A stretch of 64,000 bases of DNA from assembly GCA_910580195.1 (NCBI GenBank), contig CAJTWA010000001.1, positions 1-64,000 on the forward strand, read 5' to 3'. Position 1 is the stretch's first letter. Each line of letters starts with the position of its first letter. Source of the DNA: an uncultured Lachnospiraceae bacterium (GTDB lineage: Bacteria > Bacillota > Clostridia > Lachnospirales > Lachnospiraceae). The notes under the pieces were generated by a model. The model was not told the DNA's origin. It did no database searches and saw only the letters and a program-made list of their open reading frames with translations. Of this stretch, positions 36,366 through 45,185 are shown piece by piece. The position numbers were made by a program, and so were the translations under genes.

Positions 36366-36519
36366 ATTGGCCGCCTGTACCAATTACGGAATTTATCCGC
36401 TGTGTAGGAACCGCTGGATATTCTAGGGAAAACCTCTGGTACAGGCGCCTAATGTCCCTGCAATGGTTTTGTTTAACAACTGGGAAGCCATATGGAAAAA
36501 TATTGAGAATGGAGGCAAT

Positions 36520-37680
36520 ATGAAATATAGCTGGGAATTAACGGAGGCGGAATTTGGCCCCTTCTACCCATATATCCAAGATAAAAACGTCACAGATATT
36601 GACTTTAATGGGAAAACCCTATGGGTTGCGGATTTGAAGAAAGGCAGGTACCGGGCAGAAACAGAAGTCCCGGAAGATTTTGTGGAACGGTTTACCCACC
36701 GGATTGCCAACCGGGTCAACAAGCCCTTTAACCGGGCGAACAATGTGCTGGAGGCAGAAACCAATGAGCTGCGTATCAGCATCGTCCATGAGTCCGCAGC
36801 AGTGTCTGGCCGGAGCATCTGCATCCGGAAGTCCTTGCCAAAGGTGCGGCATACGGTGGAAAGCATGCTGGACAGCGGATACTGTTCCATAGAAGTGTTA
36901 AGCCTTCTGATTAATTGCGTCAAGGCAAAGATGAATTTTGCTTTTTGTGGGGAACCGGGCGTGGGAAAAACAGAATGTGCGAAGTTTTTTTCCCGCTTCA
37001 TCCCGGCAAACCAGAGAGCCATTACCATTGAAGACAATTTGGAAATGCATTTCCATGAGATTAACCCGGAAAATGACTGCGTGGAATTGCAGGTAAGCAA
37101 GGAACTGAGCTATACCGATGCCATTAAGCTATGCCTTAGGCAGAATCCGAAATGGATTATTTTATCAGAGGCGAGGTCTACTGAGGTACAGTACCTGCTG
37201 GAACAGTGGTCTACCGGGGTGTATGGGTTTACGACCCTGCATTTGGACGATTTGCGGAACCTGCCAGACCGGATTATGAATATGATTGGGAGGTCTAGGG
37301 ACGCAGACCGGTTAGAAAATTATATCTATGAATTTATCAGCGTAGGGGTGCTTATCCGCCAATATGAAAATGAACAGGGGATGCTGGAACGCTACATCGA
37401 CCAGATGTGTTTTTACGACCGCCTGAATGGGAAAAATTACATTTACATGCTGGTGGAGGATGGGAAACTGGTTTCTAAAAATATCCCAAAAGATATCTTA
37501 AAGCGCATGGTGCGGGCAGGGATTTTGGAACCTTTCCAGTGTGTGGAAACCTGTCCGTATGAGCCTTTGGACGTGGAATTGGTGAAGGCGGTAAGAGAGG
37601 GCAGCGGGGCATCAGGAACGGCACAGGCAGAAACAGCAGAAGAAGGATGGCAGGAGGGAGTATGGGGCAAAAGAAGCTAG
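36520..37680 (+). CDS. TadA/CpaF-like secretion ATPase
   Basis: A 386-residue ATPase of the GspE/VirB11/TadA superfamily that powers pilus assembly or secretion at the inner membrane face. Walker A is GEPGVGKT (144-151). Asp box ITIEDNLEM, Walker B-like WIILSEARSTE and His box GFTTLHLDD follow in the expected order. The N-terminal domain is shorter than in classical CpaF, and the C-terminus ends in a low-complexity Ala/Glu tail. TGGAGG precedes the ATG at 36520; upstream in-frame codons lack a site. It overlaps the next gene, a TadB/C-like membrane protein, by 19 bases, supporting a joint machine. Confidence 0.85.
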   Translation: MKYSWELTEAEFGPFYPYIQDKNVTDIDFNGKTLWVADLKKGRYRAETEVPEDFVERFTHRIANRVNKPFNRANNVLEAETNELRISIVHESAAVSGRSICIRKSLPKVRHTVESMLDSGYCSIEVLSLLINCVKAKMNFAFCGEPGVGKTECAKFFSRFIPANQRAITIEDNLEMHFHEINPENDCVELQVSKELSYTDAIKLCLRQNPKWIILSEARSTEVQYLLEQWSTGVYGFTTLHLDDLRNLPDRIMNMIGRSRDADRLENYIYEFISVGVLIRQYENEQGMLERYIDQMCFYDRLNGKNYIYMLVEDGKLVSKNIPKDILKRMVRAGILEPFQCVETCPYEPLDVELVKAVREGSGASGTAQAETAEEGWQEGVWGKRS

Positions 37681-39248
37681 GAAAAAGGCAGCAGAAAGAG
37701 GCAGGGGCGTTTTACGCCCAAACAGGAAGCATCCTTCCGTTTCAAGGAAAAAGGCAGCGGAAAAAAACAGGGGTGTTTTACCTGTTCCACCCGGAGGATC
37801 TGCAGAAGCAGATTGACAGCTATGGGTACAGTTTTTCCATGGGGAAATATCTGCTGTTCCTGCTGACGGCAGCAGCAGGCGCGGTAGGCTGCGGGCTCCT
37901 GTTTTCCCTGCGGTGGTATTTTACGGCGCTGGTGGTGATGGCGTGTGTAGGGAACCTTCCGTTTTTGGTTTTGGACGGATATAAGCAGATGTATGAGCAC
38001 AAGCGGTTTTTGGATGTTTCGGATTACATGGAGCAAATTTTGTATTCCTTCCGCAGCAGCCAGAAAATTGCCAGCGCCTTGAAGGATACGTGGACATTGT
38101 TTGAAACCGGGCAGATGCACCGGGCAATTGGGGATGCAATTGCATATATTGAGCAGGGGAAGTACCAGTGGGATTTGTACAGCGAAGCCTTGGGGATTAT
38201 TGAGCATGAATATCCTGCTAACCGCCTGCCCGCCATCCATGAATTCCTGCGGACAGTAGAAAGCAACGGGGGTTCCTGCACGGCAGCCATTGATTTGCTA
38301 TTGCAGGACAAAGCCGTGTGGGCAGATAATGTGCTGTTATTGCAGGAGGATAAGAAGGCAGCGCGGATAAGGGTGATATTTTCCTTGGCCGTTACCATGA
38401 TACTGGCAGTTGTGTTCCACAGCGTCTACCGTTCTATGCCACAGCAGTATACCATTGTGGAGCATCCAGTTACCCAAGCTGCTACGGCGCTGTACCTGCT
38501 TTTGGATATCCTGATTTTCCGGAAAGCAAACCGGGAAATTGCTGCAAGCTGGATTTTGCAGGACAATCGGGAGGAAGAAGCAAAACTGGAAAGGTATTAC
38601 CATATGGTAATGGAATTTGACGAGAAGGCAGAACGGAAGAAAAGCTTGGTTTATGGAGGCATATTTTTGGCAGCAGGGGCAGTATTTGGCAGTTTAGGGC
38701 ATCCATTTGCAGGGTTAGCTGCTGCCGGAGCCGGAGTTATCTTGATGAACCAGCATAAAATGGGCTACCGGTTGGCTTATGACAAAGTAGTAAAAGAAAT
38801 TAACCGGGTATTTCCTTCATGGCTGATGGAAATGGCTCTGCTGATGCAGGGGAACAATGTGCAGGTTTCCATCGAAAAAACCATAGAACACGCCCCGGCT
38901 ATCCTGAAGGAAGAGCTGCAGGTACTGTCAGACAGCTTAAAGCGCAAGCCAGACGCCATAGGGCCATACTTAGGGTTTTTGAAAATGTTCCAGCTTTCTT
39001 CTGTACAGTCCTCCATGAAAATGCTCTATTCTATTTCAGAATCAGGGAGCGGGGATGCGCAGGCACAGATTCAGGTACTGGTGCAGCGGAACAGCAAGAT
39101 GCTGGATAAGGCAGAAAAACTTTCCAATGAAAAGAGCCTTGCAGGGATAAGCAGCATTTTTTATCTGCCGCAGGTTACAGTTTCTTTCCAGGCAATGGTG
39201 AATATGGTGGTATTTATGATAGTGTTCTTGCAGCAGCTGCAATTATAA
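37662..39248 (+). CDS. TadB/TadC-like (T2SS F family) membrane platform protein
   Basis: A 528-residue membrane protein downstream of and overlapping the ATPase. The cytoplasmic N-terminus contains a two-copy repeat of the type GKRQxKxxGxFY (about 6-42). Hydrophobic spans are near 65-110, 235-275, 325-360 and 505-528, with two cytoplasmic helical domains between them. This is the layout of TadB plus TadC or of a double GspF domain, and the length fits a fused platform. The start at 37662 follows AGGAGGG. Family assignment rests on topology and neighbourhood more than on motifs. Confidence 0.7.
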   Translation: MGQKKLGKRQQKEAGAFYAQTGSILPFQGKRQRKKTGVFYLFHPEDLQKQIDSYGYSFSMGKYLLFLLTAAAGAVGCGLLFSLRWYFTALVVMACVGNLPFLVLDGYKQMYEHKRFLDVSDYMEQILYSFRSSQKIASALKDTWTLFETGQMHRAIGDAIAYIEQGKYQWDLYSEALGIIEHEYPANRLPAIHEFLRTVESNGGSCTAAIDLLLQDKAVWADNVLLLQEDKKAARIRVIFSLAVTMILAVVFHSVYRSMPQQYTIVEHPVTQAATALYLLLDILIFRKANREIAASWILQDNREEEAKLERYYHMVMEFDEKAERKKSLVYGGIFLAAGAVFGSLGHPFAGLAAAGAGVILMNQHKMGYRLAYDKVVKEINRVFPSWLMEMALLMQGNNVQVSIEKTIEHAPAILKEELQVLSDSLKRKPDAIGPYLGFLKMFQLSSVQSSMKMLYSISESGSGDAQAQIQVLVQRNSKMLDKAEKLSNEKSLAGISSIFYLPQVTVSFQAMVNMVVFMIVFLQQLQL

Positions 39249-39260
39249 ACGGCAATAATG

Positions 39261-39450
39261 GGCTGTGGAGGATGGACGCGGCGGTAAGCAGTTACCGAAG
39301 GAATCGGTGTGTTTCAGGGAAGAGGCGCACAGAGATATGCCTGGCTGGGCTGTGGAAGATGGCTGCGGCGGTAAGCAGCTATTACAGGAATCGGTGTGCC
39401 CCAGTAAAAAGGTGCAAGGATATATGCTTGGCTGGCATGGCTAAGATAGG
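39261..39450. repeat. 87-bp tandem duplication upstream of pseudopilin gene
   Basis: Unit 1 (39261-39347) and unit 2 (39348-39434) are about 75 percent alike; a third starts at 39435 and fades. The frame stays open (87 = 3 x 29), which lengthens the downstream open frame artificially. Confidence 0.8.
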
Positions 39451-39481
39451 CAGGCGTATCGGACAGAAGGAGGGAAGGCCA

Positions 39482-39817
39482 ATGGGACAAGTATTGAAAA
39501 CGTATTTAGGGTTGTTTTTCCTATTGCTGATAGGGCTGGTAGGGATTGGCGTTGTGGCGGCAGGCATGGAGGCTGCAGCCGCCCGGGATTACCATGCAGA
39601 TGTTATCAGTGAAATTGAATGTAGTAATTTTAATGCAGGCGTGATAGCAGCCTGTAAGAGCCAAGCAAGGAAGAATGGATATGAACTGGCAGTTGCCAAT
39701 TATGTGTATGATGCAGAAAGAAACCAGCAGATGGCAGAGGTCATCCTATCCTATGACTATGCAATCCCCGTTTTAAATCTGGTATCAGGCCATGAAATCC
39801 GCGGGTTTGCAAGATGA
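39482..39817 (+). CDS. Pseudopilin-like single-span protein (111 aa)
   Basis: One N-terminal span (about residues 8-30) with a short basic start, then an 80-residue outside domain with two cysteines (C47, C58) that could form a disulfide. This is the layout of TadE-like or minor pilins. I start at ATG 39482, preceded by AAGGAGGGAAGG. An open frame reaching back to 39272 through the 87-bp repeats has no spaced ribosome binding site. Confidence 0.65.
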   Translation: MGQVLKTYLGLFFLLLIGLVGIGVVAAGMEAAAARDYHADVISEIECSNFNAGVIAACKSQARKNGYELAVANYVYDAERNQQMAEVILSYDYAIPVLNLVSGHEIRGFAR

Positions 39818-39823
39818 GGCAAT

Positions 39824-39893
39824 ATGGAAATGAAGATGGAAGAATGTAAGGAGGAAGTATGGGAATGAAGATGGAAGAATGTAAGGAGGCAGT
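39824..39893. repeat. 35-bp duplication carrying ribosome binding site and start codon
   Basis: Two 35-base units start at 39824 and 39859; each ends in TAAGGAGG and abuts the next ATG. The second ATG (39859) opens a 12-codon frame whose TGA overlaps the ATG of the micro-pilin at 39894, a translational-coupling layout. Confidence 0.8.
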
Positions 39894-39995
39894 ATGAAAG
39901 TAATAATAGAAGAATTTGGCGGGGCAGTTGTATATGCCATTGCAGGGGGCGGTTTCTTAGGGATTTTCTGTTATCTGCTGGGCATGGCAGTATAG
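39894..39995 (+). CDS. Pilin-like micro-membrane protein 2 (33 aa)
   Basis: A very short product, N-terminus MKVIIEEFGG, then one hydrophobic span to the end (residues 11-33) containing GGG and one Cys. TAAGGAGGCAGT lies directly before the ATG. It shares the M[KR]xIxEE[YF] start with the proteins at 35963 and 40129. It is too short for any named family. Single-residue-level support is the strong ribosome binding site and the shared N-terminus. Confidence 0.6.
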   Translation: MKVIIEEFGGAVVYAIAGGGFLGIFCYLLGMAV

Positions 39996-40128
39996 TGGAA
40001 GGTCCAGAAATAGCAAATAAAGGGTTTTTGTTAGAAAAAACAGGAACTATCAGACGGAAAGCTGCCATATAAAAGTTTTTGGCAAATGGGAACAATTAAA
40101 AAATGAAAGGAAAACAGGAGGAAACAAA

Positions 40129-40272
40129 ATGAGGGAAATCATAGAAGAATATGCAAGTGTAATCGCAGGCGGTGCAGCAGCAGTAGCAATCCTTGGCATG
40201 GCGGCGGAGTTTGCCCTTGGAGGGACAGGATTGTATGACATAGTAATGGGCTTTTCCCAGAGCATCTGTTAA
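40129..40272 (+). CDS. Pilin-like micro-membrane protein 3 (47 aa)
   Basis: N-terminus MREIIEEYAS, an alanine-rich hydrophobic span (about 11-31), and a short tail ending in Cys. AGGAGGAAACAAA precedes the ATG. It is the third member of the local micro-pilin set. It lies 12 bases before the next gene. Confidence 0.65.
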   Translation: MREIIEEYASVIAGGAAAVAILGMAAEFALGGTGLYDIVMGFSQSIC

Positions 40273-40284
40273 AGAGGTGGGGCG

Positions 40285-40749
40285 ATGAAGCAGATTTTTA
40301 GGGTAATGTCAGATATGGTTGTGCCCGGGATTGTGTGCGCAGCCTTAATTGCAGCATTAGCCGGGATGTCCCTGCTGCCCCGGCTGGGGCAGCATATGGA
40401 TGTGCCAAGGGAAAATTATTCTGGATATGGGGATACGGCACAGGCAAAGATTGCGTGTGGCAGGAAGCCGCCCCAAATTGTGCGGAAAGGCTCGGGAAAT
40501 TGTAGGGTTGGCGAGGAATTTCCGTTGGGGGATATATTCCAAGGCATGGATGCAGCGGGAAACCCTATAAACATCCAAGTACTGGATATCAGGGACAGCC
40601 AAGGGATCCGGAGGATGGATTGTTACCGTAAAGCGGGAAATAAGCTTGTATTTCCAACAAAGGGTGCTTATTTGCTGGAACTTCAGGCAGTAGATGGGCA
40701 GCGTAAGATGGCAAGGAAGAAATTTGTGCTGCTGTCAGACAACCGGTAA
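40285..40749 (+). CDS. Membrane-anchored pilus-locus protein (154 aa)
   Basis: A single N-terminal span (about 13-33), then a 120-residue outside part. The last 85 residues look beta-rich and Ig-like (a pattern of alternating hydrophobics with GAYLLELQAVDG). No named family is recognised. AGAGGTGGGGCG precedes the ATG. The place in the locus suggests a minor pilin or cell-surface adaptor. Confidence 0.6.
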   Translation: MKQIFRVMSDMVVPGIVCAALIAALAGMSLLPRLGQHMDVPRENYSGYGDTAQAKIACGRKPPQIVRKGSGNCRVGEEFPLGDIFQGMDAAGNPINIQVLDIRDSQGIRRMDCYRKAGNKLVFPTKGAYLLELQAVDGQRKMARKKFVLLSDNR

Positions 40750-40862
40750 AGTGCGTATGCAATCTGGCTGTGTAAACCTAGGGCAAAGCGGGGCATGCAG
40801 ATGGCAGGGATGATTTTTTTCATGCGCCCGGGGCAGGTAAAGGGAAAGGAATAGATGGAAGT

Positions 40863-41453
40863 ATGAAACACACAGTATATGGGATTACGCTGGCAGCAAT
40901 TGCAATGCTGGTGATAGCGGCCTTGCTCGGGGTCAGCGGGAATAGCGTGCGGGACAATGAAATAGAAACAGCGCTGAATACTGCCATTGAGCAGGCTTTG
41001 GGGCAGTTAAAAGAAAAAAAGGGCTATGAGGAAGGAAACCGGCAAGAATTGATTGCTGATTTTAACCAATTGTTTTTGCTTCAGGTGGGATCAGATTCTG
41101 ATGTCCAAGTGGAAATCCTCACAGCCAATGCTGAAAAAGGCGTGCTGGATGTCAGGGTAACGGAAACCTACCAAAATATTCTGGGGCAGGAACGGAAAAC
41201 GGTGTGCAGGAAATCTGTGGTGTTAGAAGAATATGCAGAGAAAAAGGGATACCATACCGTTACGTTTCTTGCAGATGGAAAAGTTTATGAGCAATATTCC
41301 TTGTATGAAGGCGGAAAAGCATCTGCGCCAAAAGCCCCGGAAATAAGCGGGAAATCTTTCCGCTATTGGGCAAAAAAGGGGGAACATCAGGCATGTGACA
41401 TAGAACGCCTGCAAGTAGAGGGCGACCTTACTTTAGAGGCTGTTTTTCAATAA
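40863..41453 (+). CDS. Pseudopilin-like protein with C-terminal B-repeat-like domain (196 aa)
   Basis: An N-terminal span (about 6-26), a central helical and beta domain (30-125), and a C-terminal unit (about 130-196) resembling an InlB-type Listeria-Bacteroides repeat: hTFLADGKVY...GG......P...GKSFRYWAK......GDLTLEAVFQ. The same repeat type occurs in the giant protein encoded 12 bases downstream, so the two may interact or share a binding partner. The ribosome binding site is modest (GGAAGT). Confidence 0.65.
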   Translation: MKHTVYGITLAAIAMLVIAALLGVSGNSVRDNEIETALNTAIEQALGQLKEKKGYEEGNRQELIADFNQLFLLQVGSDSDVQVEILTANAEKGVLDVRVTETYQNILGQERKTVCRKSVVLEEYAEKKGYHTVTFLADGKVYEQYSLYEGGKASAPKAPEISGKSFRYWAKKGEHQACDIERLQVEGDLTLEAVFQ

Positions 41454-41465
41454 GAAGGAGGGACT

Positions 41466-44400
41466 ATGGGATTAAGGATCATGGGATTGTTACTGTCCGT
41501 GGTGCTGGCTGCCGGGGATATTTCTGCCCAAGGCGCAGGTTATGGCGCTTTGGAATGTAAGAAAGGACAGCACAGCATGGCGGAGGAAGGCAAAAAAACA
41601 GAAGAAAAAGAACAAAAAGAAGGGATTGGGCAAAAAACAGATCAAGAGGCTCCAAAAGGAGGGAAACAGAAAGAAGGAACAGATCAAGAGGTTCCAAAAG
41701 GAGAGAAACAGAAAGAAGGAGCAGATCAAGAGGCTTCAAAAGCAGGGAAACAGAAAGAAAAAAATCAGCAAGAAACAGATACAGGGACAGAAGAATACAG
41801 GGAAAAAGCTGAATCCGCATCAGGCATACAGATTTTACAGGGAATGAGGGAACAGAATGAACCGGATGCCAAGCAGGATATTTCTGTCAGCGTAGAAGGG
41901 GATGTCAGGAAAGGCGATGAGGAGAAAACGGAGGCTGGGCCAGAAGAAACAGAAGCTGTGCAGCAAAGGGATAAGGGAACATTTATTTTGGATGGCACAT
42001 ATACGCCTATTTTGTATGCGGCACAGGGGCACCAAGATGAAAAGTATCTGGTAAATGCTGGGTATTTCTACATATTTGTCCGCAAGCAAGGGGACAGCCC
42101 GGAGCAGGGCCATTGGTATAGGCTGCTTATGGACGTGCCTTCCCTGACAGCCCAGAAACAGCAGAAAATCACATGGGATATGGCTTACATCGGAAAAATG
42201 CCCAAAAAAGAAATCGGGCATATTGGGCAATGGATCCATCTGTTTGGGTTCCAGACAAGCAAAGAAGAGGATAATTATTCCCTGAAAATTGAAAAGGGAA
42301 AAAGTTGGGAGAAAACAAGGCATGATGGATTTGGGACATCCCCTGTTTTGGGGGAACCTGATCCGGGCTTGGAGCAATTGAGGCCCTTGGGATACCCAAT
42401 TGAGGAACGGTATTACATGCTTTGCGGGAAACTCTTTTTTACCGTAAACGGATACCGGATGTATTTTGACAATTCCGTGTTCAAGGATATGGGCGGGATG
42501 GACATTGAGCCAGAAAATAAGCAGATACAAAAAAGAGATTCCCTATTGGGCGAAGACGAGGATTCTTGGACGGGGGATGGCTATTTTAAGTTTGCTATTG
42601 ACACGAATAATGTGGGGATGACGAATTATGGGGCATCCGGAGAATTCCATCACGCCATGTATGGATTTTACTTAAAACCTAACCAGTATACCATAAAATA
42701 CAATGCAAATGGTGGGTCTGGGACAATGAAAAAGCAGGAAGCTACCTATGACAAATCCTTAAGCCTCCGGAAAAACAGTTTTGTGCGTGAGGGTTATACC
42801 TTCAAAGGATGGAATACCGTAAAATCTGGAGGCAAAGAAGAAACTGCTTATGAAAATGGGCAGAACGTCAAGAATTTAACAGCAGAGCATAAGGACAGCA
42901 TTACTATGTACGCCCAGTGGGAACCGAATGTTTATACAGTTACCCTTGAGAACCAATTGGAATTGCCAGAGTCTTCCGGGACGGGGGCAATCTATGAAAA
43001 GTATGGCAATGGATGGTATCTGAATAAAAAATGCACCAGCCTTCTGGCAGGAAAGGGAAAAAACGGAACCATTGCAATCCCGGAGAAAAGCGGATATGCG
43101 TTCCAAGGATATTTTGATGCTCCTGTAGGCGGGACGAAGATGGTGGACAGTACGGGGAAAATGACTTCGCTGGGCATTGGGAATTATAAGCATCTAGGCA
43201 ATGCCACATGGTATGCCCAATATAAATATGAGATTTCCTGTGAAGATTACGCAGATATTCCCTGCGGTTTGGGAAGGATTAATGGGGATAGCAGAGAAGA
43301 AACAGGAGCCGCCATTTCCCTTGAAGACGGGAAAATAATGGTGGAAACGGCACAGGCAGGATTTTCGGCATCCCTTACGGGAAAGCCAGCCGGGACAAAA
43401 GTAGGGCAGTTTACGTCTTATGCAGCAGGGAGTTCTGCATCTGTGTTTTCTGGAAATGCGAAGCGTGCCACATTGCCAGTGGCGCACCGGGAAGGGGCAG
43501 CATACCAGCTCAAAGTAACTGCCCAAGGGAAAACAATCTGCGATCAGGCAGTGTATGTAAAAAACGGAAAGTTCCGCACGTTGGCAAAGCTTGGCGCAAA
43601 AGGGAGCAAGGAAGCCGCATACGGGAGCAGCGTGGCTGGGAGCAGCTGGGGCACAGCAGAGCCTGCTTACCCATTGTACCAGTATACCGGATGCAGTGAA
43701 CTAAAAAATATCCAGTCGCCGGGAACCGTATGCCGTTATTTCCAATACAAAAGCGTGAATATGGCTTACAGCGGCAATGGGGCAACTTCCGGGCGTAATT
43801 TGCTGGAATATAATGTCCCGCTTGAATCTGTGTACCAATTCCGTACCAATGGTTTTGCAAGGGCAGAAACGAAAACAAAGGAAACGGCAGATGGGAAACG
43901 TTATCAATGTGAGGTAAAATATAGCTTTGAAGGCTGGGAATTAAGTAAAAATACTTCTTATCAGGAACAGCAAATGGTGGCAGCATTGCACGTTTATGGG
44001 CAGGCGCAGAAAGACCAAGCTGTTTTGGGGGACACCATAGAAAATCTTGCCACCTATCAGGTTGTTGGCGCTGCCCCGAATGGAGCCAGCCCATCTGAAT
44101 ATATCAATTTTAAAGCGCAATGGAATTCCTTCCCTACAATCGTGGTAACACCCGGGAATAGCATGGAGTTTTATGAGGGGGAAGAGGTTGCCAAAGCAGA
44201 TTTGGTAAGTTTCTTAACTGCCCATGACGAGGAGGATAACCGGAAAGGAAACAGCCCGTTCGTGCCAGATTTAAACAACAAAGTACGGATTGTAAAAACC
44301 ACTTACCCAGCATCTAAAAATGGGAGCCAGAAAGCCTATGAGAAAACTTATTCTAAGGATGTCCCGCAGGATTTTAAGCTGGATACTTATTACCTGAAAT

Positions 44401-45053
44401 TAGAAAAAGAAGAAACAGTGGAAGTCATGGTAACTTTTGCAGTGACAGACAGCAACGGGAATACCACAGAAGCGGAGTTCCCTGTCAAGGTAAAGTATAA
44501 CAATTATCCTGAAATTAGCAGTGACAGCACATTCTATTATTTTAAGGAAGAGGCGAATAAGGGGGAAATTACCCCGGAGGCCTTGGTGAAGCGTGCATCT
44601 GCAAAGGATGTGGAAGATGGGGATTTGACCAGTAAGCTGGAAGTGAAGGATTTTGATGGGCAGGCAGTGAAAATGCAGGCAGAGCCGCAGGCTGAATTTG
44701 ATGCCACATACCAAGTGACAGATGCTTATAAAAAGACCTCATACAAAACAGTTAAGCTGATTGTGGTGGATGAGGATGCGGCGATAGCACAGCTGCCAAA
44801 ATACTATGTCCGTTACATTTCAGGCAACTATCTGGATACTCTGGAACAAGGTTCTGTATGGAGGAAACCGGAAAATTATGCTTACCTTACGCAAGCCCTC
44901 GGGAATGAAACTTCTTTGGAAACTTGGAAATTCACCCATGAAGATGTAGCGGCAGTGCAGGAATGGCTGACTGGGGGCGGAACTGGGAGGTGGAAAACTG
45001 GGAAAGAGGCAAACCGGCAATTTTTAGCAAAATTCTCATATTGCAGGCAGTAG
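41466..45053 (+). CDS. Large secreted repeat protein with B-repeat and Ig-like domains (1195 aa)
   Basis: AAGAAGGAGGGACT precedes the ATG. A signal peptide spans about residues 1-22 (GLLLSVVLAAGDISAQ). A Lys/Glu/Gln-rich stretch follows (30-160) with three 14-residue repeats. Residues about 405-490 hold an InlB-type B repeat (IKYNANGGSG...EGYTFKGWNT...MYAQWE), with a second diverged one after it. Near the C-terminus is a bacterial Ig-like/DUF5011-type domain (AKDVEDGDLTSKLEV). No LPXTG, SLH or membrane anchor is present. As the last gene of the pilin-like locus it may be the adhesin or cargo displayed by the machine. This is inference from position. Confidence 0.8.
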   Translation: MGLRIMGLLLSVVLAAGDISAQGAGYGALECKKGQHSMAEEGKKTEEKEQKEGIGQKTDQEAPKGGKQKEGTDQEVPKGEKQKEGADQEASKAGKQKEKNQQETDTGTEEYREKAESASGIQILQGMREQNEPDAKQDISVSVEGDVRKGDEEKTEAGPEETEAVQQRDKGTFILDGTYTPILYAAQGHQDEKYLVNAGYFYIFVRKQGDSPEQGHWYRLLMDVPSLTAQKQQKITWDMAYIGKMPKKEIGHIGQWIHLFGFQTSKEEDNYSLKIEKGKSWEKTRHDGFGTSPVLGEPDPGLEQLRPLGYPIEERYYMLCGKLFFTVNGYRMYFDNSVFKDMGGMDIEPENKQIQKRDSLLGEDEDSWTGDGYFKFAIDTNNVGMTNYGASGEFHHAMYGFYLKPNQYTIKYNANGGSGTMKKQEATYDKSLSLRKNSFVREGYTFKGWNTVKSGGKEETAYENGQNVKNLTAEHKDSITMYAQWEPNVYTVTLENQLELPESSGTGAIYEKYGNGWYLNKKCTSLLAGKGKNGTIAIPEKSGYAFQGYFDAPVGGTKMVDSTGKMTSLGIGNYKHLGNATWYAQYKYEISCEDYADIPCGLGRINGDSREETGAAISLEDGKIMVETAQAGFSASLTGKPAGTKVGQFTSYAAGSSASVFSGNAKRATLPVAHREGAAYQLKVTAQGKTICDQAVYVKNGKFRTLAKLGAKGSKEAAYGSSVAGSSWGTAEPAYPLYQYTGCSELKNIQSPGTVCRYFQYKSVNMAYSGNGATSGRNLLEYNVPLESVYQFRTNGFARAETKTKETADGKRYQCEVKYSFEGWELSKNTSYQEQQMVAALHVYGQAQKDQAVLGDTIENLATYQVVGAAPNGASPSEYINFKAQWNSFPTIVVTPGNSMEFYEGEEVAKADLVSFLTAHDEEDNRKGNSPFVPDLNNKVRIVKTTYPASKNGSQKAYEKTYSKDVPQDFKLDTYYLKLEKEETVEVMVTFAVTDSNGNTTEAEFPVKVKYNNYPEISSDSTFYYFKEEANKGEITPEALVKRASAKDVEDGDLTSKLEVKDFDGQAVKMQAEPQAEFDATYQVTDAYKKTSYKTVKLIVVDEDAAIAQLPKYYVRYISGNYLDTLEQGSVWRKPENYAYLTQALGNETSLETWKFTHEDVAAVQEWLTGGGTGRWKTGKEANRQFLAKFSYCRQ
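41640..41765 (+). repeat. Three in-frame 42-bp repeats in the large secreted protein gene
   Basis: Units start at 41640, 41682 and 41724, encoding 14-residue Lys/Gln/Glu units of the type DQEAPKGGKQKEGT. They form a charged spacer after the signal peptide. Confidence 0.85.
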
Positions 45054-45067
45054 GGCAGTAATGCAGT

Positions 45068-45106
45068 ACTGCGGCGGGAACCCTGTTATGGGAAGCCCGC
45101 CGCAGT
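45068..45106. terminator. Hairpin between convergent genes
   Basis: An 11-bp stem, ACTGCGGCGGG (45068-45078) / CCCGCCGCAGT (45096-45106), lies 15 bases past the large secreted protein's stop and about 80 bases before the end of the convergent lipoprotein gene. No T-run is seen. It could serve either direction. Confidence 0.5.
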
Positions 45107-45185
45107 GCGGAGAGAAGTAGTGTAATGGCAGTATTAACGTGCTGATATAATGCCTGCATATCAGTTGGCATAAACTGGCGGGCAG

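Noticed and set aside
39272..39481. Longer N-terminus for the 111-residue pseudopilin
   Set aside because: The extra 70 residues come from the 87-bp duplication; GGAGG directly abuts the upstream ATG, while ATG 39482 has a well-spaced AAGGAGGG.
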